A stretch of 64,000 nucleotides of DNA from Doris montereyensis (Eukaryota; Mollusca; Gastropoda; Nudibranchia; Dorididae). Under the pieces are notes generated by a model. The model was not told the DNA's origin. It ran no database searches and saw only the letters and a program-made list of their open reading frames with translations. Shown one piece after another: positions 11,277 to 22,100 of this stretch (the stretch's first letter is position 1; every line of letters begins with the position of its first letter). The DNA lies in assembly GCA_037039925.1 (NCBI GenBank), contig JAXRKP010000010.1, positions 663,902-727,901 of the forward strand, given 5' to 3'. The position numbers were made by a program, and so were the translations under genes.

Positions 11277-14200
11277 TCAATCATTAAAAGCTTTTGGTTT
11301 CAGAGTTTCTAGCATTTTCTTTGTTAACCCTGGGATCAAAGTAACATGTGAATCAGCACACTCAACGACACATTTCTCAAGATAGGCCCTTCCTCTTTGT
11401 ACATCTTGATCAGATGGTTTAGCTGGCAGATCGTCTCTCAGCTTGTCTTGACAACTCATAGCACAACGCTGGAGACGTTCCTGGGAAAGCAAACGTGGAA
11501 GATGCAAATTATTCTTGATATTGGCAACCATGTTTGTCTCATTTTGCATAAAAATAAAACATGTCGTATGATATCTACGTGTTATGACTTGTTAGTAATG
11601 TCATCATGTAATCTTAAAAAATAACCCCTGAAAATCAGCGCAAGCAAACCGTTGAAAAAAGAAGAAGAAGCTGGTTAGTTGTATGAATAAACATTGCTCA
11701 TTTTAAGTTCACTTGATACTGACGACACTCATTCTTGTAAAATAAATAGCATTAATACTAATAGGAGTTGTTAAAAACGTTGAGAAATGAAAAGGTTAAA
11801 ATTAAAACAGTAAGAACAAATGTAGCTACACTACAACATTGAAACTAAACAATATAGATTAGCCTGAAAATCCGTTTAGTATCCAATAAGGACATCAAAC
11901 CCCCCCCCCCCCCGTGCGCAAAGTCCAGTCTGACCCTGACACTGACAAAATTTTGTGGACTGGAATCGTAGCACATTTTTGTTGTAGATCTTGCCAAAAG
12001 TGTTGATACAGGGGTTCTCTTTAAATTTCTGCGTCAATCTGCATCTTTTCCAACGACTGGAAAATTCCTTTATTGGTATCACATAGAATGCGCTGCATTG
12101 GTCCGTCACACACCTCTCTAACCAAACTAGGAAAGTATCAATAAATGACATGCTTTTGTCACCAGTGGTACTTAAATATGGTGTACCACAAGGAACAGTA
12201 CTGGGACTCTTCTTGTTCACGCTGTACACGGCGCCACTAAGATTGGCATATCATATTTACGTCGATGAGACCCAATTATATATACTGGTCACGTCTGAAT
12301 AGGCATCTGCAAATATTTATCAAATTAAACATTGTGTTGTGTTAAGGCAATCAAGGCCTGGATGATGTGCAACAACCTCAAGCTGAGCTGATTGTTTCTA
12401 AGAAGAAAAAGTCTAATTTAAATGGTTGTACCATTAAAAACTGTCCAAATGTTAGAAATGTGTCTCTTTTGACCAACATTCAACTATGAAAGGCCATATA
12501 GTAAAATCATGTCCGTCTCTCTTCTTTAAAATAAGAAAAACATGTCGTATGAAATAGATTTTCTCAACACTCATAGTGATACAACTAAATTGCTTTTTCA
12601 CTCAATAATAACGAGCAATTTGGAGTATTGTAATTCAATTCAATCATCTTTATTGATCCTTTAAAAAAGGAAATTATACTTGTGTTATCACAATTTCCGT
12701 TTGAAAAATAAAATACATCAATGTATACACATAAATCATTCATTTACCATCCATCAATTTACATTTCTTAAACATTGTGAGGAAAACACCATTGTACTTT
12801 CAAAGTAAGGTATGGTCAAACTTTCGTATTACATGGCACTTGGAAGAAAAGATCTAAAATATCTCTCAGTGCAGGATATTAAATGTATAAGTCGACCGCC
12901 GGGTGGGTGTTGTCTTTAAGTATACTCCTGAGTTTGATCTTGCATTGATTCTCATACAGATCTTCAAAGTTCTCCGGCTCTACATCATTTATGAGTTTCC
13001 ATGTGTTTCAGTGTCCTATTCAATTTCTTCTTTTCTCTATCTCTTGTATTTCCTCCCCATGCAGTTATACTAAAAGTAATAATACTCTTTATGCAAGCTT
13101 GATGGAAAAGTCTTATATAGAGTGTTATCAATTTGAAACTTATAAAGCTTCCTCATAAAATACATTCTTTTGTTCACGTTCTTTAAAACTATTTGATTCT
13201 TTTGGCCATTCTAGCTTTTCGTCAAAAATTATGCCAAGATATTTATATTCATTAACTTTCTCAACTGTTTCATTTTTTATAACAATATCATCATGGATGT
13301 TATTTATCTTCCTAAAATCAAAAATCATTTCTTTTGTTTTGTTAACATTAAGTTGTTGTAAACATTTGTCATCACACCATTTTACAAACCTTTTGATTTC
13401 TTGAGCATAATTGATTAGATCTACTTCTGACCTGATAAGAGCTTGGATAAATTTATCATCTGCATATTTTATTATTGGGATGTTTTCAAATGCAGTTTTA
13501 CAATCATTAGTGTAGATAGAAAAGAGTATAGGTGCAAGGACAGTCCCCTGGGGTGCTCCAGTGTTTGTTACTTGACAATTATCAAAGAAAATCTAAGATC
13601 CAGAGAGTTAACCTTTCGCCCAAACCCATATTTAACAATTTAAGAATCAGGATGTGTGGCTGTATAGTATAGTCTTAAAAGCACTTGAAAAATCAATGAA
13701 AAGAGTTTTGACATAGCTTTTTGGAGCACCAAGATGATGGTACACGTTATTTGTAAAAAATAGAATAGCATCTTCAACGCCCCTAATTCTTTTTTGTACT
13801 GTCTTCCTATGTCCTCACTCATTGCAAAAAAATAAAAAATGGGGGACCTGGAGTGGCGAGATTGGGACCAAAATGGCGACTTTCTATTCTTTGCATTATA
13901 TTCGAGTAGAACGATCATTTATCTACAAGTTTATGTTAGAGAAATGTCCATATAATCTGTAATTTTTTTGTTACAAAATATTTTGTAGGCGTGGGCAGGT
14001 AAGAGAACAACTATAGGAAGCATGATTTGAATCCAATCAGCCCAGAAATGTCCTTTCACAAGCTAGATCTAGGTAGCTGTAACCAAATTTCATGTGGCAT
14101 CAATTGTGTTGATGGGTCAGGGCATCAGCCGGGGATCATGAGGACGTTAGTCTATCGCAGTATTCGCAGGCTTTTACTCCCAAGATGTTTTAAAGTCTTA

Positions 14201-17000
14201 CATAATGGTGGACAATGTAAGTCAGCAAGCTCTGTCTCACTCCTGTTTTGACTGTCTCTCAAGATCTTGAAAGTTGGGTAAAAATCTAAGAAAGCGTCCA
14301 TTACCATGACAACCAAGGACGCTACAAACTTTTAAATGACATAGGGTGACTTTATTTTGAGTTATCATATTATACTAAAAGAAAAAAGCCAAACTCAAAA
14401 GCAAAAAGAATCCATGATTTTTAAATTATATTTTGCTTTTAATTATTGATGTTAAGGTGAGCTCTTTGGGTTTTTTTAATGGACAAATCATAACTTTGTA
14501 TATTTGTAATTTTAGTTGTTGGTGCATGAGCTTGGACGTTTAAGGCTTTTTTATTGCCTTTAGTATGTCATGTTAAGCACCATTGAGCATTTTAAATGGA
14601 TATCAGCGCTATAGAAATGCCTTATTATTATCAATTAGTTCCGTATACAATATGGTCAATTGTTTTTCATTGTATATCAATGGTGAAAGACGTAAACCGT
14701 GTAAGTTTAAAATAAGAAACAACTTTCTCTCTCGCTTCCTTATCATTAGGATTCTGTGACACAAGAACCAATAGAAACCTGCATAACCATATATTCATGA
14801 GCAATCCGTGTATCCCTGTTGGGTCTAGTCTTTGACACTTGTAAGTCGTGCATGTCTGTGAAATTAGATTATGATGCACAGCATCCTTTTCTTTGATTTT
14901 TATCAAAACTTACATTTACAACAACATCTAGATGCAGGTTACAATTATATTCACGCTTTTCATTTGAGAGAGGGATCAAATGTATCAAAATTAAACGAGA
15001 CTGTTGAGTCTTGACAGAGTATGCATTTAAACAAATAATGGAAACAGGTTTTAAAATAGTATACCTGGAATGCTTGAATTTCATTTTGAAGGTAACTCTG
15101 AGCTTTGTTGACATCTTGAGAGCACCTGTCAATGCAGTTTTGAACTTCTTCTAGACTAGCACTTTGGTTTTGGCAACATTTTGCAGAGCAGCTATACATA
15201 TCCACCTGAAATTAAAAACAGTTGAATAAATTACCCTAAATGATAGACAAAGTTTTTTCTATGCATATCGTGTGGTACATGACAATGACATTGCTTTTCA
15301 TATTGCCTTTACTTTCACACACCCTGAATAGACCTAGCAACCTATTTCCTAATCAAAGCTAAAAAAATAGTCAATGGGAACTGATAAAGAAAGTTGACAC
15401 TAATAATTGACATATGTTTGAGTTACCTCCCTTTATGGTAATGATTAGTAAAAGGAGACGTCAGTTGGACTTATTTGTTTGTTTTATTGAATTTTACCCC
15501 ATCCACCAGCATCAAGTGTGGTGCGAATGGTCGAGCAGTTAGGCTGCATAATATGGGATCATGGGGCCCCGGGTTCAAATCTTAGCAAGACTAGGCCCAA
15601 AGTTGTGTTCCTTGGGAAAGAAACCTAACATGCATTTTCTCCATTCAACCCTGGTGCAAATGGATACAAGCAGCAGTTTGAGAGTAAAAATCTGCATCAG
15701 ACTAGCGTCATGTCCAGGAGGTGATCATTACCATCTGTTCTGCTTCACACTTTAGAAACCAGGATAAGATCTGACTCTATGTAATGATCTTGAAAGAACT
15801 TTACTTTACCATTTAATAATAATATGCATTAATCTCAGGGTGAAGTGAGAGCAAACAGCAAGATGAACGAGACTTGAGCCTCACATAAAACAAATGTGAT
15901 TTATAGGCTTAAATTAAAGTAGTTTCACATTCTTAGTTCAAGTCAAGCCCCACACTTTTTACAGACAGTATGTGAATAGTCCCTAATTAATACTGTATAC
16001 ATGACTTTGAAAAAAATCTGACTCATAAATTTAGCAAAATCTAGTTATAGGGCGACATGTAATATTACACAATGTAATACTACTACTACAGGTACCTGCA
16101 TTGATTAGGATGCTGCACGCAATTCTTGAATTGTATGCATGTGAGTGTATGCAGTATGTGTGCGTGTGAGAGAGAGAGAGAGCCTTTCTTATAACACAAC
16201 TATAGGTCTACGTGGATTAGACAAAGCATGATCTAGATCTAGCTACATAAAGAATGAAGTGGGTACAGTACTGCAAAATCGGAAATGGAAGCATGTTTCG
16301 ATGTCTCGCAGAGAAGTCAAAACACTTCAGTGCATGCATGACATTGGTCTCATCGGAAGAGAGGGAGAAAGGTTGTTAGCGTTCCTTCTTCTTCTTCGTT
16401 TATATGACTAAAATCATTAAAATTGTTAATGTTATGGTTCTGTCGGTCGTAGTTTGGGTAGGGCAGGGGAAAGAGGTTCTTCTTTGCCTTAGCCATAAAT
16501 TAAAAAATAGGAATAGTGATAAAATCTTTTCCTAGCTCTAGAAATTTTCATTATATTTTCTTTTTCCCTTCCTCTATTTATTTCTATAAAAAGATTCACT
16601 CGCGGTATACGGAAGCACTTACTGCACATCTCGGATTCGCAGTTCATACAATCATCCGAAGCATCGATCAGCCTAAAAAAAAACAACAGAAAATCATATT
16701 TTACAGTTGCTCTCAATCCTTAGATACTGAAATCAAAATCTAGAATCTGGTTACAATATTTCTAAGCATTAGGGGCATATTTGTTGGGGTTTTTTGTGTT
16801 CTTTTTGCAAAAGGCATTCGGCGAATGATTCGCAAATGACCTTGATCTTTAGATCTCTCAGACTTGCATCACTTTGCTTACCTATAATTTTAATGTCACA
16901 TTTTGTTTTCACGTACCTGCATCTTTCGGAGACAATCTTTATCCAAAGAATTTACCATTTTGGTAATAGCGTCCTGAACTCGAGATTGTGCCCCGTCCAT
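11277..17000 (-). CDS. FAM136A: FAM136A, complete three-exon gene
   Basis: FAM136A is a small mitochondrial intermembrane-space protein. Exons on the minus strand are 17000-16917 (MDGAQSRVQDAITKMVNSLD), 15205-15065 (VDMYSCSAKCCQNQSASLEE) and 11480-11277 (ERLQRCAMSCQDK ... TLKPKAFND, stop). All junctions are GT-AG and phase 0, giving 142 residues against about 138 in vertebrates. Four C-x3-C motifs are intact (CSAKC, CIDRC, CAMSC, CVVEC), the pattern of oxidatively folded intermembrane-space proteins. RKMQ at the end of exon 1 and LIPGLTKKM near the C-terminus are family hallmarks. The ATG at 16998-17000 has no competitor. The two introns (1.7 and 3.6 kb) are packed with LINE, SINE and R1/R2 repeats. 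It is divergent from DYNC2I2, so their promoters may share the 17001-19198 interval. No frame problems. Confidence 0.95.
12120..12636 (+). mobile_element. decayed CR1/L2-like reverse transcriptase fragment
   Basis: Plus-strand translation gives YGVPQGTVLGLFLFTLYTAP, then YHIYVDETQLYI in place of the usual YADDTQLY, then AIKAWMMCNNLKLS and a frame-shifted block before SIVI. These are palm and thumb motifs of CR1/jockey-group LINE polymerases. The catalytic aspartate pair is lost (VDE) and stops are present. The right edge abuts the 3' tail of an opposite-strand LINE at 12637, which may have inserted into it. Confidence 0.7.
12637..13840 (-). mobile_element. 5'-truncated Rex/CR1-like LINE
   Basis: On the minus strand, frame-broken blocks give SYVKTLFIDFSSAFKTI, NTGAPQGTVLAPILFSIYTN, IIKYADDKFIQALIRSEVDL, KEMIFDFRKINN and YKYLGIIFDEKLEWP. 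These are ordered LINE reverse-transcriptase motifs, with an intact ADD. The 3' end (GGATCAATAAAGATGATTGA, followed by a short ATTGA tail) is typical of Rex/CR1-type elements. The copy starts abruptly at about 13840 beside an R1 repeat, so the N-terminal half is missing. A few stops interrupt the frame. Intronic in FAM136A. Confidence 0.8.
13841..14440 (+). repeat. interspersed repeat R1, mid-length copy
   Basis: Begins with GGGGGACCTGGAGTGGCGAG and shares with the copies at 6189 and 38447 the blocks GATCATTTATCTACAAGTTT and TTTTGTAGGCG. It also shares 3' blocks with the 38447 copy (ACAACCAAGGACGCTACAAA and CCAAACTCAAAAGCAAAAA). The interior between these blocks differs from the longer copy, so one of them has an internal deletion or insertion. 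Non-coding. Confidence 0.75.
14441..14640 (+). mobile_element. LINE 3' terminal tail (L2/CR1 type)
   Basis: Contains AAGCACCATTGAGCA followed by ATATCAGCGCTATAGAAAT and a TTATTATTATC run. The GCGCTATA-plus-trinucleotide ending is typical of L2/CR1 3' termini. A close match lies at 39940-39990 inside a pogo-like element. It may belong to the same original element as the fragment at 12120-12636. Confidence 0.5.
15395..16190 (+). repeat. interspersed repeat R2 with nested SINE and short (GA)n end
   Basis: The outer parts match 42545-43081: a TTGTTTTATTGAATTTTACC block near 15478, then AGTTCAAGTCAAG, AGTATGTGAATAG, a CTGCATTGATTAGGATGCTG block and finally GTGTGAGAGAGAGAG. The SINE at 15517-15815 sits between these blocks and is absent from the other copies, so it inserted later. 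Non-coding; family unnamed. Confidence 0.65.
15517..15815 (+). mobile_element. tRNA-derived SINE, copy 1
   Basis: Head resembles a Leu/Ser-type tRNA gene with internal pol III boxes: A-box-like GAATGGTCGAGCAGTTAGG and B-box GGGTTCAAATCTT. The body TTGTGTTCCTTGGGAAAGA, ATGCATTTTCTCC and GGAGGTGATCATTACCATCT is shared with the other copies. The tail ends near AAAGAACTTTACTTTACC. Nested in repeat R2. Confidence 0.85.
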
Positions 17001-18034
17001 ATTTAAAACTTTAAGGCAAAATTTCTCGACCGTTTACCCAAACTTTGACTAATCATACAACCTCGTACCGGCGTTGTTTGGGTACCATGCGACTTTTGTC
17101 CAAAAGAGTTATCGGACTTGTTTGCTTAGGCTACTTTTAATTTTGCGTTGACCAAACCCAGCCATAAATCGAGAAATTGAAATCAGCAATATACAGACAA
17201 TTTGATCTGAGAATATTTTTTTAAAACGATTTTGAGGCGAAGAATAGATTTTAGTCAACAAAAAGAGAAAAGAGTATTTTCATTGCAAGAAAATATTTTT
17301 TTTCCACCGGAAAGAGTGAGAGACTGAATTGTTTGGGATAACCAACAAAACAGTATCATAGTTTTTCAATATCCATCAAGTTAAAATCTAGAATTCAAAT
17401 CAGCAATGTTTGTTGAGACATATTTGATCTGAGGTAGTTTTTTTTTCAATAAACAGATCAACATGGAAGTAAATAAAAAGTAAAAGTAAGATATATAATA
17501 GTTACCCATTTAATATTAGTTCAAGTTAATTTAATCTCAAGAATTCAAATGGTATTTTCATTGCAAGAAAATTAGAAGGGAGACATATGTTTGTTGATGC
17601 GAAGTCATATTTAGAAATTGTTTGGGGTGTAAATTACATTCTTAACAGTAACAGGATGATCAATATCACATCAAGTTAGATTTAATTACAGATTCTGGAA
17701 TGGTGCGGAACTTCAATGTTTCGTTGTCAACATCAAGAAAGAGAACATTATTTCTTAAATCTAAAATGAAGACAAGTAGATCTAGAATCTAGATCTAAGT
17801 TCTAACATCAATAGTCTCTTAAGATTATAACTAGAAGAAACTAGATCATGTACATAAAGGAATCTTGTTTGTGTAAATAAATCATCATGTAACCAAGCTG
17901 CTTAAGATTATAACTAGAGATCATGTACATAAAGGAACATTTGTGTAAATCCATTTAACACAGTAAGATCTATAATTGTATAATCATGGAATAAATGTGA
18001 CCCATTTATATAAACTGTGCATTTTAATTGTCTC

Positions 18035-18160
18035 TCTCTCCCTGTCTCTCTTTCTCTATCTCCATCTCTTTGTCCCACTCTGTCTCTCTTTCTTTCTATC
18101 TCTCTGTCTCTGTGTCTCTCTCTCTATCTGTCTCTCTCTCTCTCTCTTGTCTCCTTTTGT
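18035..18160 (+). repeat. CT-rich low-complexity tract
   Basis: Imperfect TCTC/TGTCTC tandem repeats with interspersed TATC and TTTC units. The apparent open frames here are products of the repeat. Confidence 0.9.
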
Positions 18161-18175
18161 TTCGGTTTCCCTAGC

Positions 18176-18395
18176 GCGATGTGGAACATCTGGACAGGAT
18201 GCAATTTTAACACAGGTTTTGACTCCCAAGCTTGTGCTTGTATCCATTTACATCTGGGTTGTGGGGAAATGAGTCTTAAGTATCTTTCCCAAAGAACACA
18301 AAGTTGGGGCTAGCCTTGCCAGGATTTGAACCCGGGACCTCATGATTCCAAGTCCAGCAGCCTAACCACTCATCCATCTGGCAATAGTCACATAT
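18176..18395 (-). mobile_element. tRNA-derived SINE, copy 4 (reverse)
   Basis: Reverse-complement of the SINE seen at 15517, 21580 and 31718. The B-box is visible as AGGATTTGAACCC and the A-box region as CAGCCTAACCACTCATCC, with the body AAGTATCTTTCCCAAAGAAC. The distal tail past the CAGGATGC block is missing. Confidence 0.85.
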
Positions 18396-19198
18396 AATGT
18401 TCTTTTTTGGTCTTCGGTGTTAGATGTTTTTGCTCCACGTATGTCATATAAGTAAATTCTCCTAAAATTTTACTAAAATTTCCTAAAAAACCTCAAATTT
18501 TACTAAAAACCTCCTCGAATCTTCTAAAAAATGGTAATCCTGACTGCTACTAGGCCTAAAATAACTAAGAAGAAACGAAAATGAAAGTACAAAATTAAGT
18601 AATAAATGTTAGATATGGCAACATTTCTGAGCTCACTGCTGATGGCAGACATGGAAAGAACATGTAGACGAATATTTCTTTCTTCACAGTTTTAAAATGA
18701 TCAGCATGGTTACTGTAAAACAGGTAGCTAAGACCCCCTTTTTTGGAAAAAGAAATCTGTACCAATTAGGCCAGGTACATCACATATTGTCATAAAGGCA
18801 ACCAGAACTTCTACACAATTCTCCATTTCTTTTATGGACAAAAATAAAGAAAGTAAAGAGGAGAATCATTGAACCCTTCATCTTGTAACACAAATACAAT
18901 TTTTTAAAAAGAATGAAAAGTTTTTATTCACAAAACTAATGGTGATTTCACAAAAAGACCATTGAATGCAATAAACAAAATAGGTTGCCTGCAACAAGCT
19001 TTATCAAAACAATATGTCAAACCGTTAAAAGGCACATCGGGCAATAGAAGGAATTGAATTATTTTGTGAGTTTTTTCTGCAAATGGATTATGAATGTAAA
19101 AAATAATGCCTCTTATTGTCTCCATGAGACACAGCTTATAAATTCATGTGTATTGCAACAGTGAAAACAACTATCTCTTTTCCCCTCCAAATCTCAAG

Positions 19199-22100
19199 GT
19201 CAGTGGCAGAGCAAGGATGTCAGACTCGAGATGTGTACACGAAAATGTCGAAATTCAGTCCTATGAATCATATGACCAAGAGGTAAGTAATTTTATACAT
19301 ATGTTCAAAGTATTCTCAATCGTATAAATGTAAATCAAGAAAACAGAAAAGAACCCTTCAGTGCATGTTTAAAACTTTCATCATTGTGATGTCATAAATA
19401 TTATTTTCATGTATTGTTTAAGGTTCAGACAGATATTATGGGGGATTTAGGTTCTGTTTACCTAAATGAAGATGATTATCAGGACCTTGCTGGTTTCTTG
19501 CATGGAGTTGAGCCAATGGTGGTTGAATGTTTGACGAATAATCTGAAAAGCAGAGCATTTGAGGGTGAGTGATTTTCGCATATTTAAGTTATGATTATTT
19601 TTTCTTCTGCAAACAGATTTAAAAAAAAATAAAATTTCTTGGACTTTTTATGTGGCTTTTTTAAAAAGAGACTGAACAGAACTTTGTGTTATTTTGTCAA
19701 AGATACTCAACAGATTAAATCTAAAACCTGCCTGATGCTCATGGCTGTTTCTTAGAAATTAAGATAAAATTGGAGATTAATTTATCTTTTTCATTCTACC
19801 TTCATGCAGGACCATGGACTTTTTTCTCACTTGTCACCTTTCAGGCATGTTCACACTCCCTCACGTGTTTACTCTAAACTGACAATTTACTTCTCTATCC
19901 CCAAGAATATCCCCACTTCCTGAGAATTCATTCACATTCGAGTAAAGTAAAATAAGAAGGGTGAAGAACACTTCCTGAGGGAATAAGTAGCATGCACAGT
20001 TCTATCTTGTCCTCTCTTCATTTTCCTGAATTTAAGAAAAATAAAAAATAAATGTTTGAGTCTTTTACAAAGTTTATGGACATGGAACAAAATGCCTTTG
20101 TACATAAATCGAGGGTAATTTTAAAATACAATGTCCATATTATGTCCTTAATATGGAAATCTTGAGGAACGTTGTCATTGAAATGGATATTTATAATTAC
20201 GCTTACAGAAAGTAACAATATCTATGAAAAGAGCAAAATGGAAATCGGAATGAATAGCACTGAGCTTGTGAAACGTGAGGAGTTTTGATGTAGCCAACTT
20301 AGTCAGCGCTTCGACCAGTGTACTATTATCCTATTGGCCAGTGTAGCTCTCTTGTGTTATTTCGCAATTATATGTTTGGTGCAATCACATGATAATATCA
20401 ATAAAAACTGTTGTGTAAAAATTGTAGATTAAAAGGCTAGTCATTTTACTGTTATAAGACGAAAATGTGTAGTTTTTTTTTCATATTTGGGGGGAAATTT
20501 CCAATGATAAATGTAATGCAATTCTGTGACAATCTTTATATCATCTTTCATAACCACCATAATCTTTCTCAAAGGCCTTGGAGACCAAAAAGAGGGGGAA
20601 TCAGATTCAGCAGTGTGTGTTCATACTTTATGTTACGCTGATCTAAATGAAGAGGTAATTTATTACAGTATTATGTACATGAATTTGTTTAATTTCTGTT
20701 TGTTTTCATTGTTAGACAATGTCTACATTTGCATATAAAGATCTATGCTTTTAAAGGCAAACCTCACAAATTCACAATTTTTAAGTTACATTGTCGGGGA
20801 CTGAGGCTGCATTCATGCTAATGCTGTCACCAGGTGGTCGGATCAGGCTGGATGATTTCGTCAGATAAACCAGTCACGTTAACCAGCTAGGTATGAAGCC
20901 CACCAGTCAGTATGGCAAAACATTGCATGTAGCACTATTAAATAGAGGTTAGCAAGAGGTCGAAAAGATTGAATAAACAAAACAAGGGACTGAATTTTAA
21001 CATCCTCTTTGACCAAAAAAGCAGCTTATTTTGACTCGTGAGTACCATAATCATCATCACCATTTTCACTATCGTGAATATCATTATCAAATTCTCACAA
21101 AGATAGAGAGACAGGCAGAAAGATAATTTGATAGAAGGATTTAAATAAAGATATATTATATATAAAGATAGATGGATGGATATAAAGATAGATGGAGGTA
21201 TACAGCATCTAAAGAGATCTGAAGAGAGTTCAACTAGTTTATTGATGGGAAATGAAAATGGACATAGATGTGTTTTTTTGCATTTATTGAGACTTAAAAA
21301 AAAAACCTGTGTGAATTCATATGACACCTCTGGCTACAGAGGAAACAAGAGAACCTTTGTAAAAAATAATAATGCCCCTTGAGCCTGATGATCAGAAAAG
21401 AATGAACACGTTCTATTTGCTAAATGGGTTTACCTCAAAGTTTTTGGGAGAAATGAATAAAGTTGTGCCGATCTCTGTCTTTCTAGTAGATGAGAACTAC
21501 CAAGTTTTTCATCCATCCTAAATTAAACCACTACGTACCATTGATCTGTGATATGGACTGTGGCTTTTATCACGAAAGGTGGTGTCAGTGGGCGAGCAGT
21601 TAGGCTGCTGGACTTGGGATCATTAGGTCCCAGGTTCAAATCCTAGCAAAACTAGATCCAACTTTGCGTTCTCAACATGCATGTTTCCCACTTGATCCAG
21701 GTGAAAATGGGTACAAGTACTAACATGGGAGTAAAAACCTGCGTCAGACTAGCATCCTGTCCTCTTCATGCTTAGAAGCCAGGATAAACTCCGATTCTGT
21801 GGGCTGTAATGGCTATGAAGGAACTCTTATCATAAAAATCTTATGTCATTGTTTAAATTCTCACTTCCAGAGGCAAGCTGGAGCCTCATGGAATGATGAT
21901 CTCCTATCCTTTGAATCATGATCATCACACCCTCCTAATAAGTGTAGAAATAGATTTCATTCTTTTACATCGATGAAAAATAATCTATTCCTCTTCTTTA
22001 AAATAAATATTTGTCGTGAGAAGTTCTTGGTTTAACAACAAAACTTTAATTAAGGTAATGTATAGGAGCAAAGGTTCCACATCATGAGAAGGCAGTAGCT

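Larger units (their letters stand above)
17001..19198. promoter_or_regulatory. shared upstream region of divergent FAM136A and DYNC2I2
   Basis: FAM136A starts at 17000 on the minus strand. The first DYNC2I2 exon I can see starts at 19199 on the plus strand, so both promoters probably lie here, together with at least one unseen 5' exon of DYNC2I2. I could not identify that exon: the candidate ATGs near 17097 and 18616 give short frames without a good donor. The interval also contains a CT-rich tract and a SINE. No TATA box or other element can be assigned with confidence. Confidence 0.4.

Noticed and set aside
16576..16670. A possible mini-exon on the minus strand between FAM136A exons 1 and 2 (ends in A|GTAAGT, encodes DDCMNCESEMC)
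   Set aside because: It is about 50 bp, not a multiple of three. Including it would bring a stop soon after exon 1, and exons 1 and 2 already join in phase to give the family sequence.
20938..21327. 129-residue minus-strand ORF with hydrophobic stretches
   Set aside because: Overlaps DYNC2I2 intronic repeats and shows no conserved motif; likely chance.
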